Origin: Alphaproteobacteria bacterium
GTDB taxonomy: Bacteria > Pseudomonadota > Alphaproteobacteria > Caulobacterales > Aquidulcibacteraceae
Reading direction: 5' to 3'
Length of the DNA: 64,000 nucleotides
NCBI GenBank assembly: GCA_030430715.1
Contig: JAUIJZ010000004.1
Span: 1 to 64,000 of the forward strand
Under the pieces are notes generated by a model, which saw only the letters and a program-made list of their open reading frames with translations, was not told where the DNA came from and did no database searches. Within the stretch, counting starts at the first letter, position 1. Each line of letters opens with the position of its first letter. Shown piece by piece: positions 8,550 to 18,768 of this stretch. The translations under genes and the position numbers were made by a program.

Positions 8550-9419
8550 GTGACGCGAGGGGGTTTGTGCGCAGGCTTTGCGGCTGCCGCGAGCGCGCTG
8601 TGGAGTAGCGCTGCTTCGGCGACCACTTTAGGGCAGCCGACGCCGAGGGGGCTCAATCTGCAGCCGCCCGGCACGGAGATCATGCGCGACATCGGAAGTT
8701 TTCACGACTTCCTATTGGTGCTGATCGTCAGCATTTCGGTTTTCGTCCTGGCGCTCTTGCTGTGGGTGATGATCCGCTACAATCGGCGCGCCAACGCGAC
8801 GCCGAAGCGGTTCACGCACAACATGACCGTGGAAGTGATCTGGACGATCGTGCCGGTGCTGATCCTGGTGATGATCGCGTGGCGCTCCTTCCCGCTGATC
8901 TACGAGCAAGAGCGGATTCCGGAATCGGAGCTGACGCTGAAAGTCGTCGGCAATTCGTGGTTCTGGAATTTCGAGTATCCGGATCTCGGCGTCGCGATCG
9001 CCGCCAACATGCTGCCGGAAGAAGATGCGCAGGCGCAGGGGCGTCCGTATCTGCTCGCCACGACGGAGCCGCTGCTGGTGCCGGTCGATACCAATGTGCG
9101 CGTGCTGGTGACGTCGAATGACGTGATCCACTCGTTCGCGGTGCCGGGCTTCGGCGTTAAAGAAGACGCCATTCAGGGGCGCGTGAACGAAACCTGGTTC
9201 AACGTTGACCGTCCTGGCGTTTATTACGGCCAGTGCTCTGAATTGTGCGGCATCAATCACGCGTTCATGCCGATCGAAATTCACGCAGTCAGCCGCGAGC
9301 AATTCGAGCAATGGGTCGCCGCACAAGGCGGGACATTCGCCGAGAATGAGCCAACGGCGCCGGAAGAAGGCGCGGCCTCGGAAGAGCCTGCCGCTCCGGC
9401 GGCGACGCCAACACGCTGA
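8550..9419 (+). CDS. coxB: cytochrome c oxidase subunit II
   Basis: Subunit II receives electrons from cytochrome c at its CuA centre and passes them to subunit I. After an N-terminal signal-like segment there are two transmembrane helices (about residues 53-75 and 94-113), then the periplasmic cupredoxin domain. The CuA ligands are all present: H194 in VIHSFAVP, then C229, E231, C233, H237 and M240 in GQCSELCGINHAFM. No CxxCH is present, so this is an aa3-type rather than caa3-type subunit. The GTG start has TAAGGAGG seven bases upstream. It opens the cox operon; its alanine/glutamate/proline-rich tail is unlikely to be structured. Confidence 0.97.
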   Translation: MTRGGLCAGFAAAASALWSSAASATTLGQPTPRGLNLQPPGTEIMRDIGSFHDFLLVLIVSISVFVLALLLWVMIRYNRRANATPKRFTHNMTVEVIWTIVPVLILVMIAWRSFPLIYEQERIPESELTLKVVGNSWFWNFEYPDLGVAIAANMLPEEDAQAQGRPYLLATTEPLLVPVDTNVRVLVTSNDVIHSFAVPGFGVKEDAIQGRVNETWFNVDRPGVYYGQCSELCGINHAFMPIEIHAVSREQFEQWVAAQGGTFAENEPTAPEEGAASEEPAAPAATPTR

Positions 9420-9423
9420 TTAG

Positions 9424-11145
<1,722 letters not shown>

Positions 11146-11152
11146 GGGTAGC

Positions 11153-12064
11153 GTGGTCGACGCCAGCATCACGCAAGAACGGCCAGCAAGCGCGAGTGAC
11201 TACGTCGCGCTACTGAAGCCGCGTGTGATGAGCCTGGTGGTGTTCACCGCGCTCGTCGGCTACGTCGCCGCGCCGGGCCCTGGCGATATCGTGCTCGGCT
11301 TCGCCGCCATCTTGTCGGTGGCGATCGCGGCCGGGGCTTCGGGCGCGCTGAACATGTGGTTCGATGCCGATATCGACGCGGTGATGACGCGTACGCAGAC
11401 GCGTCCCATCCCGTCGGGCCGCGTTTCCCGGGAAGACGCGCTGATCCTGGGGCTGATGCTATCGGCGTTGTCGGTGGTGACGATGCAGCTTGCCGCCGGC
11501 CCGCTCGCGGCCGGGCTGCTTGCCTTCACGATCTTCTTCTATGCGGTCGTGTACACGATGTGGCTGAAGCGGGCGACGCCGCAGAATATCGTCATTGGCG
11601 GACTCTCGGGGGCGCTGCCGCCGGCGATCGCATGGGCCGCCAAGACCGGCGACTTGCCGCTCGATGCGTGGCTGCTGGTCGCGATCATCTTCATGTGGAC
11701 GCCGCCGCACTTCTGGGCGTTGTCGCTGCTGGCGCAGAAGGATTACGCCGCCGCGAAGGTGCCGATGCTGCCAGTGACGCATGGCGCAAAGACGACGCGC
11801 CGGCACATCTTTGCCTACACGCTGCTGCTTGCGCCGTTGGCGTATACGCCTGTGCTGACTGGCTTGGGCGGCATGATTTACGCCGCTGTCGCGCTGATCG
11901 GCGGCGCCGGCTTTGTCGCGCTGGCGTGGCGCGTGTTGCGTTCGCGTGCGGGCGAAGGCGATGCGGCCGACAACAAGCCGGCGCGTGAACTCTTTTTCTT
12001 CTCCATTCTCTACCTGTTCGTGCTGTTCGCGGCGCTGCTGGTGGAGAAGGGGCTGGGCGTATGA
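11153..12064 (+). CDS. ctaB: protoheme IX farnesyltransferase (heme O synthase)
   Basis: This inner-membrane UbiA-family prenyltransferase attaches a farnesyl group to heme b, giving heme O, the precursor of heme A for the oxidase. The first Asp-rich prenyl-diphosphate motif is NMWFDADIDAVMTRTQTRP, and the second conserved region is MWTPPHFWALSL followed by YAAAKVPMLPV. About seven to nine hydrophobic segments are present, and 303 residues is normal. The GTG at 11153 follows GAGGG, which overlaps the coxA stop region. The next gene overlaps its stop by four bases. The farnesyl diphosphate could come from the ispA product encoded at 61579. Confidence 0.96.
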   Translation: MVDASITQERPASASDYVALLKPRVMSLVVFTALVGYVAAPGPGDIVLGFAAILSVAIAAGASGALNMWFDADIDAVMTRTQTRPIPSGRVSREDALILGLMLSALSVVTMQLAAGPLAAGLLAFTIFFYAVVYTMWLKRATPQNIVIGGLSGALPPAIAWAAKTGDLPLDAWLLVAIIFMWTPPHFWALSLLAQKDYAAAKVPMLPVTHGAKTTRRHIFAYTLLLAPLAYTPVLTGLGGMIYAAVALIGGAGFVALAWRVLRSRAGEGDAADNKPARELFFFSILYLFVLFAALLVEKGLGV

Positions 12065-12207
12065 GCATGGTCATGACGCCTGACGAACTGAAAGCCCGCA
12101 AGCGGCGCAATGTCTGGATCGCCCTTTCGATCGCGGCGTTTATTGTGCTCGTGTTCGCGATCACGTTGGCCAAGCTTGGCGCGGGCGTGCTGGAGCGCCC
12201 GCTATGA
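12061..12207 (+). CDS. small CoxF-like oxidase assembly protein
   Basis: This 48-residue ORF is too short for the ORF track. It starts with ATGA overlapping the ctaB stop and ends with ATGA overlapping the ctaG start, so it is translationally coupled on both sides. The product has a basic N-terminal segment (DELKARKRRNVW), then one transmembrane helix at about residues 19-38. Alphaproteobacterial cox operons usually carry a short single-helix ORF (coxF) at exactly this position. Position, size and topology support the call; sequence identity cannot be tested here. A role in oxidase assembly or stability is inference. Confidence 0.85.
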   Translation: MSMVMTPDELKARKRRNVWIALSIAAFIVLVFAITLAKLGAGVLERPL

Positions 12208-12767
12208 GCGCGCCGAAAAAAAATAAGCGCCGCTATGCTATCACTGCTGCGATTGCCGCCGGCGCCGTCGCCGGCATGACCGGCCTCGCGTTTGCCGCCG
12301 TGCCGCTGTACCAGGCGTTTTGCCGGGTCACCGGCTTTGGCGGCACGACGCAAACCGCCACCGTCGCGCCGTCGGTTGTGCTGGATCAGCGCATCAATGT
12401 CCGCTTCGACGCCAATCATGCCGCGGATTTGCCGGTCGAGTTCACGCCGTCTCAGAACGCGCAGAACCTGCGCATTGGCGAAACCAGCGTGGCCTTCTAT
12501 CGGGTCCGCAACACGTCCGACGAGCCGGTGACGGCTGTGGCGACATTCAATGTCGCGCCGCACGTGGCTGGGCAATATTTCGCAAAGCTCGAATGTTTCT
12601 GCTTCACCGACCGCACTTTGGCGCCGGGCGAGGAAGCGGATCTTCCGGTGCTCTATTTCATTGATCCGGAGATCGCTTCCGATCCCGACACGAATGAGAT
12701 CGACACCATTACGCTATCTTACACGTATTTCCGTTCCACATCGGCTCCGGCCGAGCCTGCAGGTTGA
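12204..12767 (+). CDS. ctaG: cytochrome c oxidase assembly protein CtaG (Cox11)
   Basis: CtaG is a membrane-anchored periplasmic copper chaperone that inserts Cu(I) at the CuB site of subunit I. There is one N-terminal transmembrane helix at about residues 12-33, followed by VPLYQAFCRVTGFGGT, a conserved Cox11 segment with C40. The copper-binding CFCF motif gives C131 and C133, in KLECFCFTDRTLAPGE. The tail IDTITLSYTYF is also typical. At 187 residues it is normal length. It overlaps the upstream coxF-like ORF by four bases and precedes coxC by 46 bases. Confidence 0.96.
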   Translation: MSAPKKNKRRYAITAAIAAGAVAGMTGLAFAAVPLYQAFCRVTGFGGTTQTATVAPSVVLDQRINVRFDANHAADLPVEFTPSQNAQNLRIGETSVAFYRVRNTSDEPVTAVATFNVAPHVAGQYFAKLECFCFTDRTLAPGEEADLPVLYFIDPEIASDPDTNEIDTITLSYTYFRSTSAPAEPAG

Positions 12768-12813
12768 ACTTTAGTCCGGCGCGTTTACGCTCCGGCCGCG
12801 CAAGAGGGATGAA

Positions 12814-13722
12814 ATGGCGCACGGCGACGTCAAACACGACTATCACTTGGTCAATCCGAGCCCGTGGCCCTTCGCGGCTTCGGTCGGCGCGTTCGTTCTC
12901 GCCGTCGGCGCGGTCGTGTTGATGCGCGGCCTGACGACAGAAGAGGGCGATTTCCTTTTCAGCAAGGGCCAATGGCCGCTGATGGTGCTGGGCAGCATCA
13001 TCATCACCTTCACCTGCATTGGCTGGTGGGGCGACGTGATCAAAGAAAGCCGCCAAGGCGATCACACGCCGGTGGTGGATATCGGCCTGCGCTACGGGAT
13101 GATCCTGTTCATCGCTTCGGAAGTGATGTTCTTCGTCGCGTGGTTCTGGATGTTCTTCGAAATGACCATCTATCACGGCCATCGCGCCGAATGGATGGTG
13201 CCGCTCTGGGATGAGGGCACGGCCGCTGCGTGGGCCAGCTGGCCGCCGCCGCACGTCGAAACGTTCGATCCTTTCCACTTGCCGCTGATCAACACGCTCA
13301 TTTTGCTGCTTTCGGGCACGACGGTGACGTGGGCGCACCACGCTCTGCAGCAGGGCGACCGCAAGGGCGCGCGCAACGGCCTGATCCTCACCGTGTTGCT
13401 CGGCGTCCTATTCAGCTGGGTGCAATTCGCCGTCGAATATCCGGAAGCGGGTTTCGCCTTCGGCAATATGGGCGACACCACGACCGCGACTGTCTATGGG
13501 GCGTCGTTCTTCATGGCGACGGGCTTCCACGGCTTCCACGTGGTGATCGGCACGATCTTCCTGGCGGTTTGCCTGCTGAGGCTGCTTGCCGGTCATTTCA
13601 CGCCGCAAAAGCATTTCGGACTCGAGGCCGCAGCTTGGTATTGGCACTTCGTCGACGTGGTGTGGCTGTTCCTGTTCACCTTCGTCTATGTGATGCCATA
13701 CCTGACGATGCAGGGCGGTTGA
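12814..13722 (+). CDS. coxC: cytochrome c oxidase subunit III
   Basis: Subunit III binds subunit I in the inner membrane, holds lipids and protects the enzyme from turnover inactivation. The 302-residue product has the expected seven hydrophobic helices. Conserved family segments are HDYHLVNPSPWPF at the N terminus, ASEVMFFVAWFWMFFE with the conserved glutamates, and FHGFHVVIGTIFL. The C-terminal AAAWYWHFVDVVWLFLF is diagnostic. AGAGGG precedes the ATG. It is part of the cox operon, after ctaG and before the DUF983 gene. Confidence 0.97.
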   Translation: MAHGDVKHDYHLVNPSPWPFAASVGAFVLAVGAVVLMRGLTTEEGDFLFSKGQWPLMVLGSIIITFTCIGWWGDVIKESRQGDHTPVVDIGLRYGMILFIASEVMFFVAWFWMFFEMTIYHGHRAEWMVPLWDEGTAAAWASWPPPHVETFDPFHLPLINTLILLLSGTTVTWAHHALQQGDRKGARNGLILTVLLGVLFSWVQFAVEYPEAGFAFGNMGDTTTATVYGASFFMATGFHGFHVVIGTIFLAVCLLRLLAGHFTPQKHFGLEAAAWYWHFVDVVWLFLFTFVYVMPYLTMQGG

Positions 13723-13765
13723 TCGCGCCGGGAGCGACGCGAGCGCCGCTAGCGGAGGGCGAAGC

Positions 13766-14131
13766 GTGACCACGCCGTCACCGATTTCCGCCGGTTTGCG
13801 CTTGCGTTGTCCGCAATGCGGTAGGGGCGAAGTGTTTTCGTCCTATCTGAAGTTCCGCGATCATTGCCGCGGGTGCGGCGCTGATTTCACCAAGGCCGAT
13901 GCGGGCGATGGGCCGGCGGTGTTCATCGTCCTGATCGTGGGCGCGATCGTCACGCCGCTGCTGATTGTGCTGCAATTCGGCCTTCAGCTGCCCGATTGGC
14001 TGGCCCTGTCGATCACCATGGGGGCAGCTGTTATTCTGTGTCTGGCGCTGTTGCCGCCATTCAAAGCGCTCTTGTTCGCGCTGCAATGGAAGCACAAGGC
14101 GCGAGAGGCCACGCACGAGGACGTTGAATGA
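13766..14131 (+). CDS. DUF983 family zinc-ribbon membrane protein
   Basis: The 121-residue product has an N-terminal CPQCGRG and a CRGCGAD pair, a four-cysteine zinc ribbon, then two hydrophobic helices (about residues 50-72 and 76-97). DUF983 genes lie between coxC and the SURF1 gene in many alphaproteobacteria, which is the case here, so a role in oxidase biogenesis is likely but unproven. The GTG at 13766 has GGAGGGCGAAGC upstream. Its stop overlaps the SURF1 start (ATGA). Confidence 0.9.
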   Translation: MTTPSPISAGLRLRCPQCGRGEVFSSYLKFRDHCRGCGADFTKADAGDGPAVFIVLIVGAIVTPLLIVLQFGLQLPDWLALSITMGAAVILCLALLPPFKALLFALQWKHKAREATHEDVE

Positions 14132-14820
14132 TCCGCTTCCGTCCGATGCCATTGCTGACAGTGTTTTCCATCATCGCGCTGGCGGTGCTGATCTCGCTTG
14201 GGCGCTGGCAATGGGAGCGGTTCGAGCAAAAGACCGCGGCCGCGGAAGAGCCGGTCGCGGAAATGACGCTCGCCAATTACGCGCCGATCGAGGCCGGCTT
14301 GCAATTTGTTTACGGCGTGCGCCCCGACATACGCGAGCAGGGCTGGCGCGTGTTCGCGCCTGTTCAATATGGCGACAGCATCGTTTTCATCGACGCTGAT
14401 TTTTTCGTTGGCGCGCGCGCGCCCGATGCAAGCGAGGTGCGGTTTCCTGCATCCTTGCGCTTCGGCGCGCCCGTAAGCGGGGCGTCAATCCGGCCCGAGG
14501 AATCTGGGCCGCTGACGCGCGCGCCTGATTTGCTGCGCCGGCTCTGGTTTGCGGTGAACCTCGATGCAATGGGCCGCAATGCCGGGCTGGAGAACGTCGC
14601 CGATTATTACATCGCCACCGATTATGTCGCCGAGGATGGCCGCGCCACGCCCAATCCGTTCGCGCTTGCGCCGGGCGCCGATGCGCTGCCGCCGGAGCGG
14701 CACATGGGCTATGCGCTGACCTGGTTCGGACTGGCGGCCGTGCTGTTCGTGATCTATTTCGCCTACCATATCAATGTGGGCCGGCTCGCCTTTCGCGCCT
14801 CGCGCCCACGCGAGGATTGA
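14128..14820 (+). CDS. SURF1-family cytochrome oxidase assembly protein
   Basis: SURF1 (Shy1) proteins have two membrane helices flanking a periplasmic domain and assist heme a delivery to subunit I. Here the first helix is at residues 7-25 and is followed by the family-typical LGRWQWERFEQK. The second is near the C terminus (HMGYALTWFGLAAVLFVIYF). The HMGYALTWF segment matches the highly conserved SURF1 C-terminal motif. At 230 residues it is usual for bacteria. It overlaps DUF983 upstream by four bases and thrC downstream by one. Confidence 0.93.
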   Translation: MIRFRPMPLLTVFSIIALAVLISLGRWQWERFEQKTAAAEEPVAEMTLANYAPIEAGLQFVYGVRPDIREQGWRVFAPVQYGDSIVFIDADFFVGARAPDASEVRFPASLRFGAPVSGASIRPEESGPLTRAPDLLRRLWFAVNLDAMGRNAGLENVADYYIATDYVAEDGRATPNPFALAPGADALPPERHMGYALTWFGLAAVLFVIYFAYHINVGRLAFRASRPRED

Positions 14821-16247
14821 TGCGTTACGTTTCCACACGCGGGGCCGCGCCGCCCGTTTCATTCCTGGACGCTGTGCTTGCCGGGCTGGCGCCGGATGGC
14901 GGGCTCTACGTCCCGGAGAGCTGGCCGGCGCTGCCGGACATCGCGGCGACGGGACATTATGCCGGCGTTGCGATGCAGGTGCTGAAGGCATTCGCAGGCG
15001 AAAGTCTTGATGACGCCAATTGCGCCAAGCTCACGACCCAAGCCTATATCGATCCGCCCTCATCAATGGATGCAGATTGGCGCGCGAAATGGCCAGAGAC
15101 GGTTACGTCGCTTGCGCATATCGGTCCCGGCGATTGGGTGCTCGAGCTTTTTCATGGGCCGTCTTTGTCGTTCAAAGACGTGGCGATGCAGCTCATCGGG
15201 CCGCTGTTTGATTACGCGCTGACGCAGCGCAACGAGAAGCTGAGCGTGATCTGCGCCACCTCCGGCGATACGGGCGGAGCGGCGGTTGAAGCCATCAAGG
15301 GCAGTGCGCGCAGCGATCTGTTCGTGCTGATGCCGAAGGGCCGCGTTAGCGACGTGCAGAAGCGCTTCATGACGGCGTCGGGCGCGGAGAATGTGCACGC
15401 CATCGACATTGAAGGCGATTTCGACGCCTGCCAGGCCATTGTCAAAACGCTGTTCGCGGATCGCGATTTTTCCAAGCGCGCGCGGCTTTCGGGCGTCAAC
15501 TCGATCAATTGGGCGCGCATCGTCGCGCAATCGGTTTATTTCCACGTCGCCGCCTATACGCTGCGCGCGCCGGGGGCGGTGAATTTTATCGTGCCGACCG
15601 GCAACTTTGGCGACGCGTTTTCAGGCTTCGTCGCCAAGATGTGCGGCGCGCCGATTGGCAAAATCGCGCTCGCCACAAATGCCAATGACATTCTCTCGCG
15701 CGCACTGAAAACCGGCCGCTACGAACGCGCCGCGCAGTCGCATGCGACGCTCTCGCCGGCCATGGACATTCAGGTTGCCAGCAATTTCGAACGCATCCTG
15801 TTCGAAGCGGTGGGCCGCGATGGCGCGATGGTGAAGCGGCTCTACGATCAGTTCGCGCAATCAGGCGGCTTCGATATCCCCGCGCCCGCACTCGCTTTCC
15901 TGCGTGAGCATTTCGATGCCGCAGCCGTCAGCGATGAAGAAACCCAAGAGACGATGGGCGCCTATTGGAACGATGGCCATTTCGGCTATCTCGCGTGCCC
16001 GCATACGGCGGTTGGTCTGCATGCGCGTTCCAAGCTTGAGGCGCCGTTAGACGCGCCGCTGGTGACGCTTGCCACCGCACATCCGGCGAAATTCCCCGAC
16101 ACTGTGGAAGAGGCGACGGGCGTTCGTCCGCCGCTGCCGGCCAAGTGCGCCGATCTGTTCGAGCGCAAAGAGAAAGTGGATGTGCTGCCCAACGACGCGG
16201 AAGCCGTGAAGCGTTACATCGCCGAACGCAGCCGGGCTTGGGCGTGA
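14820..16247 (+). CDS. thrC: threonine synthase
   Basis: This cytosolic PLP enzyme converts O-phospho-L-homoserine and water to L-threonine and phosphate. The N-terminal MRYVSTRG is typical of the long class of threonine synthase. The PLP lysine is K119 in LSFKDVAMQLIG, and the phosphate-binding loop is seen in ATSGDTGGAAVEAIKG. GNFGDAFSGFVAKMCGAPI is also conserved. I use the ATG at 14820, overlapping the SURF1 stop; the track adds a TTG codon before it. The 475 residues are full length. The homoserine kinase gene thrB is on the other strand near 26 kb. Confidence 0.97.
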   Translation: MRYVSTRGAAPPVSFLDAVLAGLAPDGGLYVPESWPALPDIAATGHYAGVAMQVLKAFAGESLDDANCAKLTTQAYIDPPSSMDADWRAKWPETVTSLAHIGPGDWVLELFHGPSLSFKDVAMQLIGPLFDYALTQRNEKLSVICATSGDTGGAAVEAIKGSARSDLFVLMPKGRVSDVQKRFMTASGAENVHAIDIEGDFDACQAIVKTLFADRDFSKRARLSGVNSINWARIVAQSVYFHVAAYTLRAPGAVNFIVPTGNFGDAFSGFVAKMCGAPIGKIALATNANDILSRALKTGRYERAAQSHATLSPAMDIQVASNFERILFEAVGRDGAMVKRLYDQFAQSGGFDIPAPALAFLREHFDAAAVSDEETQETMGAYWNDGHFGYLACPHTAVGLHARSKLEAPLDAPLVTLATAHPAKFPDTVEEATGVRPPLPAKCADLFERKEKVDVLPNDAEAVKRYIAERSRAWA

Positions 16248-17515
16248 CCCGGCGTTTGCCCGAACTCGAACTTGTGCGCTTGCCGAACGGCGTGCGCGTC
16301 GCGCTCGATCCGATGCCTGGGCTTGGCACGGCGGCGCTCGGCGTGTGGCAGCGCGTGGGCGCGCGCTGGGAAAAAACCGAGCAGAACGGTATCGCGCATT
16401 TGTTCGAGCACATGGCGTTCAAGGGCGCGGGGCATCGCGATGCGCGTCAGTTCGCCGAAGCGATCGAAAATGTTGGCGGTGTCATGAATGCCGCAACGGG
16501 CTATGAGCGCACCGCATATTATGCGCGCGTGTTGGCAGAGCATGCGCCGTTTGCACTCGACATGATCGCGGACATTCTATTCGCGCCGCACTGGCTGCCG
16601 GACGATCTGGAAAAGGAAAAGCACGTCGTCGCGCAAGAGCGTGGCGAGGCGTACGATACGCCGGACGATCAAGTGTTCGAGCTGCATCAGCGCGCGCTCT
16701 ATCCCGGGCAGCCGCTGGGGCGGCCGATCCTCGGCGAGGCGGAAACGCTGGAGCATGTAAGCGTCGAGTCGCTCACCGCGTTTCGCAATACGCATATGTC
16801 GCCGGAGCGGGTGATCGTCTCCATTGCCGGCGCGTTTGACCGGGCTGCTTTCCTCGATACGGCGGAGGCGCGCTTCGGCGAACTTGCCGCCAAGCCTGTA
16901 CAGGAACCCCTCACGGCGCACGCCCATCGCGGCGCGGAAGGCGAGACGCGCAAGCTTGAGCAGACGCATTTGGTGTTTTCCTGGCCGGCGCCTTCGTCGC
17001 GTTCGGATCAATTGTTCGCGGCACGTCTGCTGGCCGAGATTTTCGGCGGCGGCATGTCTTCGCGTCTGTTTCAGGAGGTGCGCGAAACGCGCGGCCTCGC
17101 TTACGCGGTTGACGCATTTCTGGACACCTATGAGGACGACGGGCGGCTGTGCGTCTATGCTGGCTGTTCCACCGAGAATGCCCGCGCCGTCGGCGAGATC
17201 GTGCGCGCCGAGCTGGAGGCGCTCGCGGCGCATGGGCCACGGGACGGCGAACTGGCGCGGGCCAAGGCGATCGCGCGGGCGCAGCTGCTGATGGGCGCGG
17301 AGGGCCCCTCGGCCCGTGCAGAGGCGCGGGCTGGGCAGATCCTGTTGCGAGACCGGCTCATTCCGTTCGAGGAATTGCGGAACAAGCTCGATGCGGTGAC
17401 CGCCGATGAGGTTCGCGCCGCCGCAGCAGCCGCCCTGAAGGGGCCGGCCTGCGCCGCTGCACTAGGGCCCAAGGCAGGGCATGGCGCGCTCGGCGCGTTT
17501 CATGCACAATCCTAA
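16244..17515 (+). CDS. M16-family zinc peptidase (pitrilysin/MPP-like)
   Basis: This is an inverzincin-type metallopeptidase. The inverted zinc motif HLFEH is at residues 52-56, with the distal glutamate region VVAQERGEAYDTPDDQ about 75 residues later, so the N-terminal catalytic domain looks active. The C-terminal domain has RLFQEVRETRGLAYAVDAF, the usual second M16 domain signature. The GTG at 16244 overlaps the thrC stop (GTGA); the track start inside thrC is not credible. The 423 residues are normal, and no signal peptide is seen. M16 genes directly after thrC are common in this class. Confidence 0.93.
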   Translation: MTRRLPELELVRLPNGVRVALDPMPGLGTAALGVWQRVGARWEKTEQNGIAHLFEHMAFKGAGHRDARQFAEAIENVGGVMNAATGYERTAYYARVLAEHAPFALDMIADILFAPHWLPDDLEKEKHVVAQERGEAYDTPDDQVFELHQRALYPGQPLGRPILGEAETLEHVSVESLTAFRNTHMSPERVIVSIAGAFDRAAFLDTAEARFGELAAKPVQEPLTAHAHRGAEGETRKLEQTHLVFSWPAPSSRSDQLFAARLLAEIFGGGMSSRLFQEVRETRGLAYAVDAFLDTYEDDGRLCVYAGCSTENARAVGEIVRAELEALAAHGPRDGELARAKAIARAQLLMGAEGPSARAEARAGQILLRDRLIPFEELRNKLDAVTADEVRAAAAAALKGPACAAALGPKAGHGALGAFHAQS

Positions 17516-17519
17516 AATC

Positions 17520-18095
17520 ATGGCTTTCATGCGCAGAGACAATGAAGGGGCGCGCCGCTGCGATGGCGAGGGCGTTTATCTGCGCTCGCCCGAACTGCGC
17601 GATTATCCTGAATGGGCGGATTTGCGCGAGGCGAGCCGAGCCTTCCTGACGCCCTGGGAGCCGACCTGGGCCGCCGACGAAACCTCGCGCGGCTCATACC
17701 GCTACAAGCTGCGCCGCTATATCGAAGATGCGCGCGACGACAAAGCCTACGCGATGTTCGTGTGGCGCGAGGAAGATGATGCGCTCGTGGGCGGCGTCAC
17801 GCTTTCTCATGTACGTCGCGGCGTCGCGCAGACAGCTTCCCTTGGCTATTGGGCCGGCGCGTCGTTTGCCGGCAAAGGCTACATCACAGCCGCCGTGCGC
17901 GCGGTTGTACGTCATGCATTTGAAGATCTTGAACTGCATCGCGTTGAGGCGGCGTGCCAGCCTGACAATATTGCCTCGCAACGCGTTTTGCTAAAGGCAG
18001 GGTTCGAACAGGAGGGGCGCGCGCGCGCTTACCTGAAGATCGCCGGCCAATGGCGCGATCATCTGCTGTTCGGCATCGTCAACGACGCGATGTGA
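17520..18095 (+). CDS. GNAT N-acetyltransferase, RimJ/RimL-like
   Basis: This is a predicted acetyl-CoA-dependent N-acetyltransferase. The RimJ-type opening GVYLRSPELRDYPEWADLRE and the motif LTPWEPTW are followed by the GNAT core, with the acetyl-CoA loop around ASFAGKGYITAAV. The end is HRVEAACQPDNIASQRVLLKAGF. RimJ acetylates the N-terminal alanine of ribosomal protein S5; whether this enzyme does so is unknown. I choose the ATG at 17520 (MAFMRRD), just after the M16 stop. The track start at 17481 overlaps that gene and is the alternative. None has a strong ribosome site. Confidence 0.88.
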   Translation: MAFMRRDNEGARRCDGEGVYLRSPELRDYPEWADLREASRAFLTPWEPTWAADETSRGSYRYKLRRYIEDARDDKAYAMFVWREEDDALVGGVTLSHVRRGVAQTASLGYWAGASFAGKGYITAAVRAVVRHAFEDLELHRVEAACQPDNIASQRVLLKAGFEQEGRARAYLKIAGQWRDHLLFGIVNDAM

Positions 18096-18132
18096 AATGA
18101 AAAGCCCGCCACGCTCACGCGTGACGGGCTTC
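18096..18132 (-). terminator. intrinsic terminator after the cytochrome c-prime gene
   Basis: AAGCCCG and CGGGCTT close a hairpin (18103-18132) with further pairing inside. On the minus strand it is followed by TTTTCATTT, the usual U-tract. It lies between two convergent genes and may also slow plus-strand transcription from the cox/thrC operon. Confidence 0.7.
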
Positions 18133-18157
18133 GTAAATCAGCGCCAATGCGCCGTCA

Positions 18158-18643
18158 TTACATCGTGCGGAATTGCGAGTGGCAGGTTCTGCATGTCGCG
18201 CCAATGCCGCCTGCCGCAGCGCCGGCGGCCTGAGCGTTTGGCGCGTTTGCGGTGGCTTGCGCAGCCGCTACGAGCGCTGCGACCTGTTGATCGAAAGCGG
18301 CGCGATTGGTCCAGATGGCGGCGCTGGCGCCGGTCTCGACACCTTCGCCCGGGCCGCTGCCTTCAGGAAATAGTTCGCCAAAGCGTTGCGCTGCATCGGC
18401 AATGGTGCGGCCGGTGGCTTGCAGCGCGGCGAGATCGCCGCCGCTTTGCAGGGAGCGCGCAGCGGCGCCAATTTCACGCATTGCGTTCTGACGCTCGAAG
18501 ATGGCGTCTTCCACTGAAAGCGCGGCTTCCGCCGGCTCTGTTGCGGCGGCCGGCGCGGCGCTATCCGTTGAGGACGTGGCGCAGCCAGCCAAGCCGATGG
18601 CCGCCGCCGTGAGTGCGACAGCAAAAAATTTCTTCATATGCAT
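18158..18643 (-). CDS. lipid-anchored cytochrome c-prime family protein
   Basis: The C terminus carries one heme-binding CRTCH (C151, C154, H155) followed by SQFR, the placement and context of cytochromes c-prime, which are four-helix bundles with C-terminal heme. The middle is helical and alanine-rich, as expected. The start MHMKKFF at 18643 follows GGGAGGTGG; the track ORF begins 65 residues earlier. The signal ends AIGLAGC, a lipobox, so the protein is probably a lipoprotein; most cytochromes c-prime are soluble and periplasmic. A threonine/alanine/proline linker follows the cysteine. Roles known for the family include NO binding. The function here is inference. Confidence 0.82.
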   Translation of the reverse strand: MHMKKFFAVALTAAAIGLAGCATSSTDSAAPAAATEPAEAALSVEDAIFERQNAMREIGAAARSLQSGGDLAALQATGRTIADAAQRFGELFPEGSGPGEGVETGASAAIWTNRAAFDQQVAALVAAAQATANAPNAQAAGAAAGGIGATCRTCHSQFRTM

Positions 18644-18768
18644 TGAGCCCACCTCCCTGGTTCGCGGCCATCTAAGCGTGCGGCCTAAGCCTCCGCAACC
18701 GCAAACGAACGCGTGCGAGCGGGAAATACGCGCGCTGCTTCGTGACACAATATTACGTCGTAGAAGGT

